A DNA stretch of 64,000 bases, from assembly GCF_017301635.1 (NCBI RefSeq), contig NZ_CP071091.1, positions 3,918,001 to 3,982,000 on the forward strand, written 5' to 3'. The position numbers were made by a program, and so were the translations under genes. This stretch comes from Myxococcus landrumus (GTDB taxonomy: Bacteria; Myxococcota; Myxococcia; Myxococcales; Myxococcaceae). This document shows, piece after piece, positions 45,438 to 55,924 of the stretch. The notes beneath the pieces were generated by a model. That model was not told where the DNA came from and did no database searches. It saw only the letters and a program-made list of their open reading frames with translations. How positions within the stretch are numbered: the stretch's first letter is position 1; each line of letters begins with the position of its first letter.

Positions 45438-48238
45438 GGCTGAGCGCTCGAGCAGCACCGGAAGCCCACCGACGCGGAAGCCACCTCGGGGTCGCCGTAC
45501 TTCAGCGCGCTGCAGCGGGAGTCGGCATAGGGCTCGTTGAATGCCCCACCCTTCTGGATGGTGCCCCGGCGCTCGATGCGGGTCTCCGTCCACTCGGCCA
45601 CGTTGCCGGAGAGGTCGGACACGCGATAGCCCGGCGAGACGCACTGAGGTGACGTCCCGGACGCCGCGATGGCAGGCACGATGCCCGCTTGGGGAATCTT
45701 CGTATTGCACGTGCCCTGAAGGTAATCGTTCCCGTAGGCGAAGCGCGCGTTGCCCGGTCCCTTGCATGCCTTCTCCCACTCGTCCTCTGTGCAGAGCCGC
45801 TTCTGCGCCGCCTCACACAGCGCACGTGCCTGAACCAAGGTGACGTCCACTCGAGGGGTCGCTCCCCGCTGGTTCGGGAACTCGAACTCGTCGATGCAGA
45901 AGGAGTTCACCATGACGTTCTCGCTGGGACGCTCGTCCACCTTGGCGAGCTCGTCGTCGCGGACCTTGCCTCGCTTGAAGGAGCCTCCGCTCACCAGCCG
46001 CATGCCGTCTGGACACTTCTCCGACAGGGCCACGACCAGCGGAGGCGCCGCTTCATTGGCCCCCTGCCGCGACATCGAACCCGCGGAGGGAGCAGACGGC
46101 TTCGGGGTGCCGCGAGACTTCCAGTAGTTCAACAGCAGATAGCCACCGCCCGCGCCCAGCGCGAGGCCACCCACGGTCAGCACCACCATCCAGACGAACG
46201 CCGAACGGCGACGCGCGGCAGAGCCCTTTTGAGGGCGATTGCCCCGCTGAGTCGGCGCGATGCGCGCTCCAGAGCGGGCCCCCGACATGCTCGGGTCGAA
46301 ATCGAGTGCCCGAGGCGCGGTGCGCGCTCCTGACATCGCCGGCACGGTCTCGAGCGTGCGCGCCGTGCGGATGCTCGGCACGACGGGCGCTTCCAAGGTC
46401 CGCGCCACGGGGCGGGCACCGGACGTCGCGGGCGAGGACTCCAACCCGCGCGCGGACCGAGCACCGGAGACGGATGGTGCGGACTCGCTCGCCGTCGAGT
46501 CCTGTCCTCGAGACGACGCTCGAGGCTGCGCCGAGGGCATCGGACCGGAGGCTCGAGGCGCGGGGCCTCCCGAACGAGCTGAGGACTCCGCACCGGAGCG
46601 TCCGCTCAGGGAGGGCTCCGAAGAGCCTCGCGAGAGACTCTCCGCGCCCGAGCGACCACCGTGATGAGAGTCCGCGCCAGACCGCGAGGACTCCGCACCA
46701 GCGCGGCCGCCTTGCGACGACTCACCACCGCCACGACCACCCTGCGACGACTCACCACCGCCGCGTCCACCCTGTGACGACTCACCACCGCCGCGTCCAC
46801 CGTACGGCGAGGACTCGCTCCCGGAGCGGCCACCAGGCAAGGCCTCCGACGCGGACCTCCCGACTTCGGAGCCCGAGCGCCCTGCATGCGCCGATTCCCT
46901 CGCGGACTCTTGCGCGGAACGGCCACCGTACGGCGACTCCGAACCCGCGCGGCCACCCTCGGACGCAGCCCGGCCGCCCTGCGCGGACTCCGTGGCGGAA
47001 CGAATCGCCGCGCCGGTGATGAAGGGCATCGCCTGCTCGGTGAGGCGCTGATGCGACGCATTCGGATTCGCGCCAATGATGGCGGCGAGCGTCGCGGCAT
47101 CCAGCGGCTGCGTCGCGTCCGGCGGAGGTGGCTCTTCCTCGACGTGCGGAGCAGCCACTGGCGGTGGCGGCTTGGCGGCGGACACGAGGCCGGTGGGAAT
47201 CGGCATCATGTCCGTGGGCACCGGCGGCGGAGGCCGAGCGGACATCCTCACCGCGGCGGCCTGCGCAGACCCCGGCGGAGGCGGCACACCGCGCACCCGC
47301 GTGGTCACCGCGGCAGGAGAGCGCGCGAGGATGTTGGCGAACTCGGCGTGCAGCTCACCCGCCGACTTCGGCCGGGCCAGTGGATTGATGTTGAGCGCTC
47401 GGCGATAGAGCGCCTCGAAGGACGTGGGCAGGTCCGGGTGCAGCGACGTGAGCCCCGGCACCACGCCTTCTGTCGGCACCAGTCCGGCGATGAGCTCTCC
47501 CATCACCACGCCGAGCGAGTACACATCCATCCGCGTGTCGAGTTCGCCGCCCGCCACATACTCGGGCGCGACGTAGACATCCGCGCGGTGCCCCTTCTGC
47601 GCCTGGACGAAGGGCAACTGCGGCACGGCGAGCCCCAGCCCGTAGTCCGTCACCTTCAACAGGTCCGGCAGGACGATGACGTTCTCGGGCTTCACGTCGG
47701 AGTGCGGACCGAAGCGATGCGCGGCATCCAGCGCTGCGGCCATCTGCGCGAGCAGCGGCTCCACGTCCTTCAGCGAGAAGAGCTGCCCGCGCGAGGCGCG
47801 CTGCTCCATCATCCGCCGCAGCGTCATGCCCTCCAGGAGCTGCATGGTGAAGAAGGGCCGCTCGCCATCGAGCCCCTCTTCGTAGACGCGCAACAGATTG
47901 GGGTGGTTGAGCTTCTTGCCCACCCGCATCGAGAAGGAGAACTGGGTGCGCTCCTCGGGCTGCTGGACGAGCCTCGGGTGCACGGTCTTCAGCGCGACCT
48001 CGACGTCGATCTCTTCGTCCTGGGCGCGGAAGACGAAGCCCATGGGGCCAGAGCCCACCACTTCCTTGATGGAGTAGCGGCCAGCGATGACGTCCCCTGA
48101 CTTGTAGGGGGCGCCGTCCAGACCTCGCTTGCGGGCGACTCCGGCTGCTTGTCGAGCAGCCGCGTCGTACTTCATCCCGCAGGTGGGGCAGGTGTCATGC
48201 GTCTCGGGGACGTGGCTTCCGCAGCGGTAGCAAAGCAA
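45434..48238 (-). CDS. Ser/Thr protein kinase fused to an FGE-like (SUMF1) domain
   Basis: The 934-residue product starts with a C4 zinc ribbon (Cys 3, 6, 17, 20), followed by a kinase domain at about 53-315: GSGPMGFVF loop (62-70), Lys84, HSDVKPEN (179-186) and DYG (198-200). The usual HRD and DFG are thus HSD and DYG, so it is a non-RD kinase; the core Asp and Lys are intact. A Ser/Gly/Arg low-complexity region with 30-base DNA repeats follows, then a membrane segment (VWMVVLTVGGLALGAGGGYLLL) and a C-terminal formylglycine-enzyme-like domain (about 715-934, with CTEDEWEKACKGP and LSGNVAEWTE). In myxobacteria this layout marks a membrane-bound signalling protein. It is coupled to the downstream gene. 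Confidence 0.9.
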   Translation of the reverse strand: MLCYRCGSHVPETHDTCPTCGMKYDAAARQAAGVARKRGLDGAPYKSGDVIAGRYSIKEVVGSGPMGFVFRAQDEEIDVEVALKTVHPRLVQQPEERTQFSFSMRVGKKLNHPNLLRVYEEGLDGERPFFTMQLLEGMTLRRMMEQRASRGQLFSLKDVEPLLAQMAAALDAAHRFGPHSDVKPENVIVLPDLLKVTDYGLGLAVPQLPFVQAQKGHRADVYVAPEYVAGGELDTRMDVYSLGVVMGELIAGLVPTEGVVPGLTSLHPDLPTSFEALYRRALNINPLARPKSAGELHAEFANILARSPAAVTTRVRGVPPPPGSAQAAAVRMSARPPPPVPTDMMPIPTGLVSAAKPPPPVAAPHVEEEPPPPDATQPLDAATLAAIIGANPNASHQRLTEQAMPFITGAAIRSATESAQGGRAASEGGRAGSESPYGGRSAQESARESAHAGRSGSEVGRSASEALPGGRSGSESSPYGGRGGGESSQGGRGGGESSQGGRGGGESSQGGRAGAESSRSGADSHHGGRSGAESLSRGSSEPSLSGRSGAESSARSGGPAPRASGPMPSAQPRASSRGQDSTASESAPSVSGARSARGLESSPATSGARPVARTLEAPVVPSIRTARTLETVPAMSGARTAPRALDFDPSMSGARSGARIAPTQRGNRPQKGSAARRRSAFVWMVVLTVGGLALGAGGGYLLLNYWKSRGTPKPSAPSAGSMSRQGANEAAPPLVVALSEKCPDGMRLVSGGSFKRGKVRDDELAKVDERPSENVMVNSFCIDEFEFPNQRGATPRVDVTLVQARALCEAAQKRLCTEDEWEKACKGPGNARFAYGNDYLQGTCNTKIPQAGIVPAIAASGTSPQCVSPGYRVSDLSGNVAEWTETRIERRGTIQKGGAFNEPYADSRCSALKYGDPEVASASVGFRCCSSAQP
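46640..47000 (-). repeat. Ser/Gly/Arg repeat array inside the kinase gene
   Basis: Successive 30-base units encode GGRGGGESSQ-like decapeptides (best copies at 46720-46800), surrounded by looser SGSE/AGRS variants. Unit number is likely to vary between strains. Confidence 0.65.
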
Positions 48239-48351
48239 AGCAGTCGGACTCCAGGGGCCAGTCGAGGAAGGACCACCAGCGGGGACGCGGTCCGGGCCTC
48301 ATATTCTGCACACTCCCCTGTCATCAAGGAACGATGCCGTCCGCGTCGGCC

Positions 48352-48807
48352 TTATCGGCCCGTGGACCCGAACCCACTCCCCCCCCGCGCCGTCGCGTCG
48401 AGGACCTCCACCTCGGTCAGCGTCGCGGAGGACACCGGCGCCACCACCAGCTGGGCGACCCGGTCGCCCCGACGCAGGGTGAAGGGCTCGTGGGAGAGGT
48501 TGACCAGGATGACCTGCACCTCGCCCCGGTAGTCCGCATCCACCGTCCCAGGTGAGTTGAGCAGGGTGATTCCATGTCGGAGCGCCAACCCCGAACGAGG
48601 TCGTACCTGGCCCTCGTAGCCAGGCGGCAAGCCCAGCGCGAGCCCCGTGGGAACCGCCATCCGTGCAAGGGGTTGGAGGACTTGCTCTCCGTCGATGTCC
48701 GCCCGCAAATCCAGCCCGGCGGCGAGCTCCGTCTCGTAGCGGGGAAGCGGCAAGGGTTCCGGGTGTGCGCGGACACGCCGCACCTGCACGGTCAGGGACG
48801 AGGCCAT
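48352..48807 (-). CDS. dut: dUTP diphosphatase
   Basis: Splits dUTP to dUMP, keeping uracil out of DNA. The 151-residue product has all five family motifs: GLDLRAD (31-37), RPRSGLA (69-75), [11 protein letters not shown] (87-97), RRGDRVAQL (112-120) and [10 protein letters not shown] (142-151). The start at ATG 48807 gives normal length; an upstream frame adds 24 residues without support. Confidence 0.95.
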   Translation of the reverse strand: MASSLTVQVRRVRAHPEPLPLPRYETELAAGLDLRADIDGEQVLQPLARMAVPTGLALGLPPGYEGQVRPRSGLALRHGITLLNSPGTVDADYRGEVQVILVNLSHEPFTLRRGDRVAQLVVAPVSSATLTEVEVLDATARGGSGFGSTGR

Positions 48808-48942
48808 GGCGCGGATGTACCACAGCCTCTCGCCGTCTCCAGCTCCCTCGCCAACGTCACGGGTAGTCCAAGCAAACACCTACGGCCGCGAAAAGACTCG
48901 CTCCCAGGAACACCCACCTTCCTCCGAGGAACTCGCATCCCC

Positions 48943-49953
48943 TCAAAAAGGTGCATCCTGGGACACGGTCCTAACAGAAGCGCGGAACTTGAGAGGGTCC
49001 ATCGGCCGAGAGGCCAGCTCGAGCTGGTAGTGCAGATGAGGCCCCGTGGAGCGTCCGGTGTTTCCGGAACGGGCGATGAGCTGCCCCCGAGTCACCTGCT
49101 CGCCCACTCGCACCAACAGCTCCGAGTTGTGGCAGTACGCCGTCGTCACGCCTCGACCGTGGTCCAACACGAGGACGCGGCCATTCACGGCGTCCTCACT
49201 CGCGCGCCGCACCACGCCCTCGGCCACGGCCGCCACCGCCGTGCCCGTGGGGACGCCCAGGTCCACGCCCGTGTGCATCTTCCGAGTTCCCAGCACGGGG
49301 TGATTGCGCTCTCCAAATGGGCTCGTCACACGAGCCCCCTCGGACACGGGCCACGCCAGGCCGAACGCCGTGGACAAGGCCAACGCCTGCGCCGCCCCCA
49401 CCGAGGCCGCTTCGAAGCCCGGAGGAAGCTGTCGGCTCAACGCCTCGAGCGACAACACGCCTCCTTCCGCCTCCGCCCGCTCCAGCGCATATCGCGCGGG
49501 CACGCGTCCGACGAAAACGGCCGTCACGCGGGCCTCCTCGCGAGGAAAGTCATCCGCCAGGCCCGAGAGGAGCCTGCGCGCCGCGACGGGTCCCTCCACC
49601 GGGTCCACCAGCGTCGACATGGAGATGCCCTGCTCCTGCGCCAACGCCGTCGCGGGAGCCCGCGCGCGAGCGTCCATTCCCTTCAGCGACAGGTGCGTGC
49701 CCCACGCCAACGCCTCGGCGCTCGTCAGCGCGCGCACCAGCGACACCTCTGGAGCCACCATGGGCGCGGCCAGCGTCGTGCCCGTCATGCCGTCGTAGAA
49801 CGCCAACAACGGGCGCGCCGTGCTCTGCGTGGAGAAGGCCCACGCGGAGGCCTTGCGCACCAGCGCCCCCGCGGGCGTGTGGTGATACGCCGTCCACACG
49901 CACAGCACCGCCATGCAGAAGTCCAGCAGCCCCCGGGCTCGGCTCGAGAACAT
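48943..49953 (-). CDS. M23 (LytM) family peptidase
   Basis: The 336-residue product has an N-terminal signal anchor (LLDFCMAVLCVWTAY) and a C-terminal LytM domain with the zinc motifs HTGVD and HLHYQ, within GERNHPVLGTRKMH and NTGRSTGPHLHY. All metal ligands are present, so it should cut peptidoglycan cross-links or activate amidases. It is preceded closely, 11 bases, by a membrane protein gene on the same strand. Confidence 0.9.
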   Translation of the reverse strand: MFSSRARGLLDFCMAVLCVWTAYHHTPAGALVRKASAWAFSTQSTARPLLAFYDGMTGTTLAAPMVAPEVSLVRALTSAEALAWGTHLSLKGMDARARAPATALAQEQGISMSTLVDPVEGPVAARRLLSGLADDFPREEARVTAVFVGRVPARYALERAEAEGGVLSLEALSRQLPPGFEAASVGAAQALALSTAFGLAWPVSEGARVTSPFGERNHPVLGTRKMHTGVDLGVPTGTAVAAVAEGVVRRASEDAVNGRVLVLDHGRGVTTAYCHNSELLVRVGEQVTRGQLIARSGNTGRSTGPHLHYQLELASRPMDPLKFRASVRTVSQDAPF

Positions 49954-49964
49954 GGGTGGGCGCC

Positions 49965-50765
49965 TCAGCGAAGGAACGACCAGAGAGGAGACGCTTCGAG
50001 CGCGGCGGCCACGGCCAGCGGCACCACCACCACGCATCCCAGGAGGCCCCGCGTGAAGGCCCCGCGTCCCGTCTCTTGCGCACAGGCCGTGTCCGCGTGC
50101 TGAAGGTTTCGCAGCACCGCGCGCCATCCCAGCGTGGACAGCACGCCCACCAGCGCACCGAGCGCCAATCCCCTCGCGCCCCAGTCCGCGACCCGGTCTC
50201 CCATCAGCTCGCGCCAGGACAGGTACACCGTGCCTTGAAGAAGCCGCGCCACCGCGCACGCTCCAGCCACCACCACCGCCCCCGTGGCGAGCGGTCGCAA
50301 CCACCGCATCGGCGTGGGCTTGCGCACGCAGCGCAGCCACAACGCACGCCATGAAGGCTGCTCCTTCGGTCCCTCCATCGCCACGCGCCACGCCTCCGCC
50401 GGGCGAGCGGCGGCGGCCTCGCGGTACCCCAACGCCGGAAGCGCGAGCACCAGGTCCGCGGCCAGCTCCCACGTCAGCGCCAGGACACGCGCGATGCGCG
50501 TGCGCAGCTCGAGCGAGACCCACTCCACCATGGGCGCTGTCAGGTCGTAGTGGCCCACCCAGCCATCGAAGGCCGCGTCCGCGCGGTCCACCCACGACAA
50601 CAGCCGGTCATCCAGCGTGTCCGCCGCCGCGTGCACGCCCACGGCCACCAGCGCCAGCAGCCCCAGGGGCATGAACGCCCATCGGAAGGCGCCCAGCGCG
50701 CGGGAGACCCAGGAGACGACGCCAGGAGGACTCGGTGGTGTGGCGGATGATGGACGAGGCGGCAA
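49965..50765 (-). CDS. Membrane protein of unknown function
   Basis: The 266-residue product starts at TTG with GGAGG five bases upstream. It has three or four membrane segments ([68 protein letters not shown]) joined by amphipathic helices. It lies upstream of the M23 peptidase and may work with it in wall remodelling. No family is recognised. Confidence 0.6.
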   Translation of the reverse strand: MPPRPSSATPPSPPGVVSWVSRALGAFRWAFMPLGLLALVAVGVHAAADTLDDRLLSWVDRADAAFDGWVGHYDLTAPMVEWVSLELRTRIARVLALTWELAADLVLALPALGYREAAAARPAEAWRVAMEGPKEQPSWRALWLRCVRKPTPMRWLRPLATGAVVVAGACAVARLLQGTVYLSWRELMGDRVADWGARGLALGALVGVLSTLGWRAVLRNLQHADTACAQETGRGAFTRGLLGCVVVVPLAVAAALEASPLWSFLR

Positions 50766-50845
50766 CGGTGCCTCCGGGCAGGCGGGGCTCGCACCTCCAA
50801 CGCACGGCCCCGAACCCCAGGTCTAAGCCAATCCCGCCCCCAACG

Positions 50846-50881
50846 AAAACACCCCCTCCCGCACAGTGGCGGAAGGGGGCG
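50846..50881 (-). terminator. Rho-independent terminator after pnp
   Basis: Read on the minus strand, CGCCCCCTTCCGC and GCGGGAGGGGGTG form a 13-pair stem with one mismatch, followed by TTTT. A second stem (GCGGACCTC/GAGGTCCGC, 50894-50916) lies just before it. Confidence 0.8.
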
Positions 50882-50931
50882 TCGGGTACCACGGCGGACC
50901 TCCGTGAGAGGTCCGCGTGGGGAGCCGTGAA

Positions 50932-53100
50932 TCAGGCCTTGGCGTTGGGCTGGGTGGCCTCGGGGGCCGGCTGCGCCGCGACGGTGTCCGCCGCGCCCTG
51001 CTGCTGCGCCGCGCGCTCCGCCATCGCCTCCTTGCGCGACAGACGAATCTTGCCCGTCTTGTCGATGCTGACCACCTTCACCAGCACCTCGTCGCCCTCC
51101 TTCAGCACGTCCGAGACGCTCTTGACGCGCTTGTCGGACAGCTCGGAGATGTGGATGAGGCCGTCGGTGCCCGGGAACAGCTCCACGAAGGCGCCGAACT
51201 CGGCGATCTTCCGCACGGTGCCCGTGTAGATCTTCCCGATTTCCGCCTCGCGGGTCAGCGCCTGAATCATCGCGATGGCGGCCTTCACGGCCTCGCCGTT
51301 CGCGCTGGCGATGTCCACCCGGCCGGAGTCCTCGATGTTAATCGCCGCGCCGGTGCGCGCGATGATGTCCTTGATGACCTTGCCGCCCGGCCCGATGACG
51401 TTCTTGATGAACTCGGGACGAATCTGGATGGTCGTGATGCGCGGCGCGTACTGGCTGATCTCCTTGCGGGGCTGCGCCAGCGACTTGAGCATCTCGCCCA
51501 GGATGTGGATGCGGCCCTGACGCGCCTGCTCCAGCGCGCGGCTCATGATCTCCGTGGTGAGGCCGGTGATCTTGATGTCCATCTGGATGGACGTGATGCC
51601 CTTCGTGGTGCCGCACACCTTGAAGTCCATGTCGCCCAGGTGGTCCTCGTCACCGAGGATGTCCGACAGGATGGCGACCTTGTCGCCCTCCTTCACCAGG
51701 CCCATGGCGATACCCGCCACCGGCGACTTGATGGGGACACCCGCGTCCATCAGCGCCAGCGTGCCACCGCACACCGAGGCCATGGACGAGGAGCCGTTGG
51801 ACTCCAGGATGTCCGACACGAGGCGAACCGTGTACGGGAACGAGTCGCTCTTCGGCACCATGTTGCGCAGCGCGCGCTCCGCCAGCGCGCCGTGGCCGAT
51901 TTCACGGCGGCCCGGGCCACGCAGCGGCTTGGTCTCGTTCACGCTGAACGGGGGGAAGTTGTAGTGCAGCATGAAGCGCTTGAACGTCATGCCACCCAGC
52001 ATCTCCAGGCGCTGCTCGTCCTCGCTGGTGCCCAGCGTGGTGACGACCAGGGCCTGCGTCTCGCCACGGGTGAACAGCGCGCTTCCGTGCGTGCGCGGCA
52101 GAACACCGACTTCACACGTAATCGCGCGGACCACGTCGTGCCCACGCCCACCGATGCGGCCACCGTTGACCGTCATCTCGCGCATGTGCTCGTACTTCAG
52201 GTCTTCCACCACCTGCTTGGCGTGCTTCTCCGTCAGCGGCGTGAAGGTCTCCGCCATCTGCTCCTTGAGCTTCGCGATGGCCTCCTTCTTCGCCTTGGAG
52301 AGCGCGTCATACCGGGCGCCCTTCTCCTTGATTTCATAGCCGGCCTTGATGCCCGCCATGGCCAGGTCGCGAACCTTGGCGCGCAGCGCCTCGTCCACCG
52401 CGGGCGCCTTGTCGTACGCGCGCACCTGCTTGTTCAGCTCGCGGCGCAGCTCGTCCTGCAGGTCCAGCGCGGGCTGCGCGGACTTGAAGCCGAACTCCAG
52501 CGCGGCCACCATGTCCGCCTCGGACACCTCTTCCGCGCCGCCCTCGACCATGACGATGGCCTCGCGGCTGACCGCCATGACCAGGTCCAGGTCGCTCTGC
52601 TCACGCTGCTTCGCGGTGGGGTTGGCCACCAGCTGACCGCCCACGCGGCCCACGCGGATGCCGGCGATGGGGCCGTTGAACGGGATGTCCGACACCCACA
52701 GCGCCGCGGAGGCGCCGGTGATGCCGTGCACGTCGCCCTCGTTCTCCGGATCCGCGGAGATGACGGAGGCGATGATCTGCGTCTCGTACGCGTAGCCTTC
52801 CGGGAACAGCGGACGCGCGGAGCGGTCCACCAGACGGCTGGCCAGCGTCTCCTTCTCCGTGAGGCGGCCCTCGCGCTTGAAGTAGCTGCCGGGGATGCGG
52901 CCGGCCGAGTACAGCTTCTCCTGGTACTCCACCGTCAGCGGCAGGAAGTCGACGTCCTTCTTCTCTCGCGCGCTGACCGCGGTCACCAGCAGCATGGTGT
53001 CGCCGTAGCGGACCACCACGGAGCCGTCGGCCTGCTTGGCCATGCGGCCCACTTCGATGCTCAGCTCGCTCTCACCAATCTTGACGCTCTTCTTCAACAT
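50932..53100 (-). CDS. pnp: Polynucleotide phosphorylase
   Basis: Exoribonuclease that degrades RNA 3' to 5' using phosphate. The 722-residue product has two RNase PH-like cores ([20 protein letters not shown] in the first; [30 protein letters not shown] in the second, quoted in part), a KH domain ([17 protein letters not shown]) and a C-terminal S1 domain ([20 protein letters not shown]). The Ala/Gln tail is normal for the group. The ATG at 53100 follows AAGGA. It is downstream of rpsO as in most bacteria. Confidence 0.97.
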   Translation of the reverse strand: MLKKSVKIGESELSIEVGRMAKQADGSVVVRYGDTMLLVTAVSAREKKDVDFLPLTVEYQEKLYSAGRIPGSYFKREGRLTEKETLASRLVDRSARPLFPEGYAYETQIIASVISADPENEGDVHGITGASAALWVSDIPFNGPIAGIRVGRVGGQLVANPTAKQREQSDLDLVMAVSREAIVMVEGGAEEVSEADMVAALEFGFKSAQPALDLQDELRRELNKQVRAYDKAPAVDEALRAKVRDLAMAGIKAGYEIKEKGARYDALSKAKKEAIAKLKEQMAETFTPLTEKHAKQVVEDLKYEHMREMTVNGGRIGGRGHDVVRAITCEVGVLPRTHGSALFTRGETQALVVTTLGTSEDEQRLEMLGGMTFKRFMLHYNFPPFSVNETKPLRGPGRREIGHGALAERALRNMVPKSDSFPYTVRLVSDILESNGSSSMASVCGGTLALMDAGVPIKSPVAGIAMGLVKEGDKVAILSDILGDEDHLGDMDFKVCGTTKGITSIQMDIKITGLTTEIMSRALEQARQGRIHILGEMLKSLAQPRKEISQYAPRITTIQIRPEFIKNVIGPGGKVIKDIIARTGAAINIEDSGRVDIASANGEAVKAAIAMIQALTREAEIGKIYTGTVRKIAEFGAFVELFPGTDGLIHISELSDKRVKSVSDVLKEGDEVLVKVVSIDKTGKIRLSRKEAMAERAAQQQGAADTVAAQPAPEATQPNAKA

Positions 53101-53167
53101 GTCCTTGCCTCGATATGCTTCGGGCGAGGACCCCACCGCACGCACCTGGCCCGCAAATGCGGTCAGG

Positions 53168-53191
53168 CACCCCGGGAGGGCCCTCGGGGTG
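53168..53191 (-). promoter_or_regulatory. GC-rich hairpin in the pnp leader
   Basis: CACCCC and GGGGTG arms enclose a GAGGGCCCTC palindrome about 70 bases before the pnp start. In E. coli, PNPase controls its own mRNA through a leader stem; this may be the equivalent. The rest of the 53101-53433 spacer shows nothing I recognise. Confidence 0.4.
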
Positions 53192-53433
53192 TTTGAGCGG
53201 TCGCCAAGGCCTGGGACAGGCGCATGACAGGCAACCGCCAGCCTGTACTGCGGAAGGGCGCTTGCTGAGCGCCGGAGGGATGTCTCGGAACTTTTGATCC
53301 CTGATCGCACCGGCCGACTCCCGTCAGCCGGTCCGAACGGAAACCAAAACCTCCGTCGGCACCACTCCTTCGCCCGCCACCACCCACCGCTTCTCACTGC
53401 TTCTCGACAACCAACTTCGACGTCCTAAATGCG

Positions 53434-53460
53434 CGGGGCGCTGGTTGAACCAGCGCCCCG
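53434..53460 (-). terminator. Terminator-like hairpin between rpsO and pnp
   Basis: A perfect 12-pair stem (CGGGGCGCTGGT with ACCAGCGCCCCG) and a three-base loop lie 16 bases after the rpsO stop. The T-run on the minus strand is short (ATTTA), so partial read-through into pnp is expected. Confidence 0.7.
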
Positions 53461-53476
53461 AGTCCTGCCGAGGTGC

Positions 53477-53746
53477 CTACTTGCGGATGCCGAGGCCCTC
53501 AATGAGCTTCTTGTAGCGGGTGACGTCCTTCGACTTCAGGTAGTCCAGAAGCCGACGACGCTGACCGACCAGCTTCAGCAGACCGCGCCGCGAGTGGTGG
53601 TCCTTCTTGTGCGTCTTGAAGTGCTCCGTGAGCATGTTGATGCGCTCGGACAGCAGCGCAACCTGCACCTCGGGGGACCCGGTGTCCGACTCGTGGGTCC
53701 TGAACTTCGTCACCAGCTCCGACTTGCGCTCCTGATGCAGCGACAT
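53477..53746 (-). CDS. rpsO: 30S ribosomal protein S15
   Basis: Primary 16S rRNA-binding protein. The 89-residue product from ATG 53746 matches the usual length and pattern ([60 protein letters not shown], each quoted in part). A longer frame adds 14 residues without support. Confidence 0.98.
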   Translation of the reverse strand: MSLHQERKSELVTKFRTHESDTGSPEVQVALLSERINMLTEHFKTHKKDHHSRRGLLKLVGQRRRLLDYLKSKDVTRYKKLIEGLGIRK

Positions 53747-53850
53747 GTGATTCTCGACCTTCGTGTCCCGCTCCGGGGTGGTTACCAACTGAGTCGCCCG
53801 GGTCCGCGGAGGGGTACAGACCGGGTCTCATGCTTCTAACGAGCGGGGGG

Positions 53851-53879
53851 CTTATAAGCTTCACCCTACCCAGGGTCAA
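53851..53879 (-). promoter_or_regulatory. Sigma-70-type promoter of rpsO
   Basis: On the minus strand TTGACC (53874-53879), a 17-base spacer and TATAAG (53851-53856) make a near-consensus promoter starting near 53844, leaving a leader of about 98 bases in which S15 could control its own translation. Confidence 0.75.
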
Positions 53880-53949
53880 CCTTGGACGCCTGCCCGTGCG
53901 CCCCGCGAGAGCTGGAGCGTGCGAAGACGCACAGCCCCAGAGCGTGCTG

Positions 53950-54822
53950 CTAGACGAGCACCCGCAGGTAGCGCAGTCGCCCACCCGCGCCCTCTGCCAC
54001 GGCCAGGAGCGCCCCGTCAGGTCCCGTCACACGCACCCGGCCCGGGCGCGACGATGCGGGGACCTCCACCGGGACGCCGTGGGACACGCGCCGGGCATCC
54101 TCGGCCCCGACCCGCACCTCGGGCATGTCCACCAGGGCATCGCCGAGTGACACCAGCCGTGAGGCCAGCGTGCCATCCTTCGCCTGCGACGCCACATCCG
54201 CCAGGGGCAATGCCCGGGCCAGCATGAAGGGCCCGCTCGCGGTGCGCCGCAGGGCCTCCAGGTGCGCGCCACACCCCAGGGCCCGCCCCAGGTCGAAGGC
54301 CAGGGTGCGAACGAAGAAGCCCTTGGAACAGCGCACGGACAGGTGAATCCGGTCCGCCGAGAAGTCGCGCAAGACCAGCTCGTACACCGTCACCTGGCGG
54401 GCGGCGCGCTCCACTTCCTCGCCCGCCCGGGCCAGTTCATACAGGCGCTTTCCGGCCACCTTCACCGCCGAGTACATGGGCGGAACCTGGTCGAAGGTCC
54501 CTCGGAAGCGCGCGAGCGCGGCCTCCAGCAGCGCGGGCGTCAGCGCGGGAACGGGCGCGGTCGCCGTCACCTGGCCCTCCGCGTCCTGGGTATCCGTCTC
54601 CGCCCCCAGGCGCACCGTGGCGTCGTAGGCCTTGTCGCCCTCGGTGATGAAGCCCGCCACCTTGGTGGCCTCACCCAGGCACAACGGCAGCACGCCGGTG
54701 GCCATGGGGTCCAACGTCCCCGTATGGCCCACCTTCTTGAGCTTCAGCAGCGAGCGCACCTGTCGCACCACGTCGAAGGACGTGGGACCGGTGGGCTTGT
54801 CGATGACGAGGACGCCGTCCAT
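53950..54822 (-). CDS. truB: tRNA pseudouridine-55 synthase
   Basis: Makes pseudouridine 55 in tRNA. The 290-residue product has the start DGVLVIDKPTGPTSFDVV, the catalytic motif GHTGTLDPMATGVLP with the nucleophilic Asp, and the KGFFVRTLAFDLG strand, each quoted in part. A C-terminal PUA-like part completes it. It lies 32 bases downstream of rbfA in the infB operon. Confidence 0.97.
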   Translation of the reverse strand: MDGVLVIDKPTGPTSFDVVRQVRSLLKLKKVGHTGTLDPMATGVLPLCLGEATKVAGFITEGDKAYDATVRLGAETDTQDAEGQVTATAPVPALTPALLEAALARFRGTFDQVPPMYSAVKVAGKRLYELARAGEEVERAARQVTVYELVLRDFSADRIHLSVRCSKGFFVRTLAFDLGRALGCGAHLEALRRTASGPFMLARALPLADVASQAKDGTLASRLVSLGDALVDMPEVRVGAEDARRVSHGVPVEVPASSRPGRVRVTGPDGALLAVAEGAGGRLRYLRVLV

Positions 54823-54854
54823 GTCAGGTCAATATTGTGGGGCCCAAGACCGAA

Positions 54855-55214
54855 CTACCAGCCTTCCTTGTTGCGGACCTCCCGCAGCAGACGGTCAATC
54901 TTGTCGCCTTCGCCGATGGACTCGTCGAAGGAGAAGAAGATTTCGGGCGAGACGCGCAGGTTGACGGCCGCCGTCACGGCGCGGCGTACAAAGCCCTTGG
55001 CCGCCTCCAGCCCCTTCTGGGTCTCCGACCGCTCTTCGGCGGTGCCCATCATCGAATAGAAGACACGGGCCACGCGAAGGTCCGGGGAGACCTTCACTCC
55101 GGTAATCGTGATGTATCCGATGCGCGGGTCCCTCAGCTCGCCCCGGGAGAGCAAGTCCCCGAGGGCCACCTGGATTTCCTGCCCCACTCGCTCGGGTCGG
55201 GAATGCGTCGTCAT
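54855..55214 (-). CDS. rbfA: Ribosome-binding factor A
   Basis: 30S maturation factor of the KH-like fold. The 119-residue product has [45 protein letters not shown] (quoted in part) and a C-terminal acidic helix. The ATG overlaps the stop of the DUF503 gene (ATGA). Confidence 0.96.
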   Translation of the reverse strand: MTTHSRPERVGQEIQVALGDLLSRGELRDPRIGYITITGVKVSPDLRVARVFYSMMGTAEERSETQKGLEAAKGFVRRAVTAAVNLRVSPEIFFSFDESIGEGDKIDRLLREVRNKEGW

Positions 55215-55822
55215 TTCTTCTCCCAGTCTCGCGGGTTGCGCAGGGAACGGGCTCTCGCCCGCGCCTCGTCCAGCGTCATCCGTCCACCGCCCGACGGAGA
55301 CGGGCGGCCCGTACCGGGGCCACCGTCGTTATCGCCGTCATGACGGCGCTCCCAATCTCCCAACCCCTCCGCCTCGGCCAGCGATGCCCGCTCGCCCCGC
55401 AAGAACCGGGCGATGGCCGCCTCCGAGTGGGCCGCCGCCACCTCGGGCGACAGCAGGTCCTCTTCATCGTCCAGGGGCTCCACCGCCCGCGAGCCCGCCG
55501 CGGAAGCCATGGGGCCGCTCGAGAAGAGCTGGTCTCCAAAGCCCAATATCTCCGTCTCCCGCGCCATCAGCGGGGCGACGTACATCTCCTCGATGAAGTG
55601 GATGACCTTCTCGAGTTGCTCGTCCACATGGCGGCGGTCATTGCCCACCACCGAGAGAGCGAGCGTGGCCTTCTGCCAGAGGTCCTGGTCCTCCACCTCG
55701 GCCATCGCCACATTGAAGCGAGCCCTCACCCGGTCCATCACCCGGCGAAGCACCTGCCGCTTGGCCTTGAGTGAACCGCTCTCCGGAATCTGGAGGGTGA
55801 GACGTGCGACACCTACGAACAT
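55211..55822 (-). CDS. DUF503 family protein with long extension
   Basis: The first 95 or so residues match the small DUF503 (YlxP-like) family: [48 protein letters not shown], in part. The usual protein ends there; this 203-residue product continues with an acidic and glycine-rich disordered tail ending in a basic helix ([15 protein letters not shown]). It is coupled to rbfA and follows infB, its normal place. Confidence 0.85.
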   Translation of the reverse strand: MFVGVARLTLQIPESGSLKAKRQVLRRVMDRVRARFNVAMAEVEDQDLWQKATLALSVVGNDRRHVDEQLEKVIHFIEEMYVAPLMARETEILGFGDQLFSSGPMASAAGSRAVEPLDDEEDLLSPEVAAAHSEAAIARFLRGERASLAEAEGLGDWERRHDGDNDGGPGTGRPSPSGGGRMTLDEARARARSLRNPRDWEKK

Positions 55823-55924
55823 GCCAATCCCCCGGCCCTCAGGGGCCCGCGAGCACGCGAGGCCCCTGGGGTGAAACCTCCCTGGGAAGGTGGGGCCTTC
55901 CCAGGGGGAGACGAGGCGCGAGGC

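Noticed and set aside
46640-47000. Regular short repeats considered as a CRISPR array
   Set aside because: They are in-frame decapeptide repeats within the kinase gene, without spacers or cas genes.
50917-53196. A 759-codon frame opposite pnp
   Set aside because: Same antisense artefact; pnp is intact and conserved.
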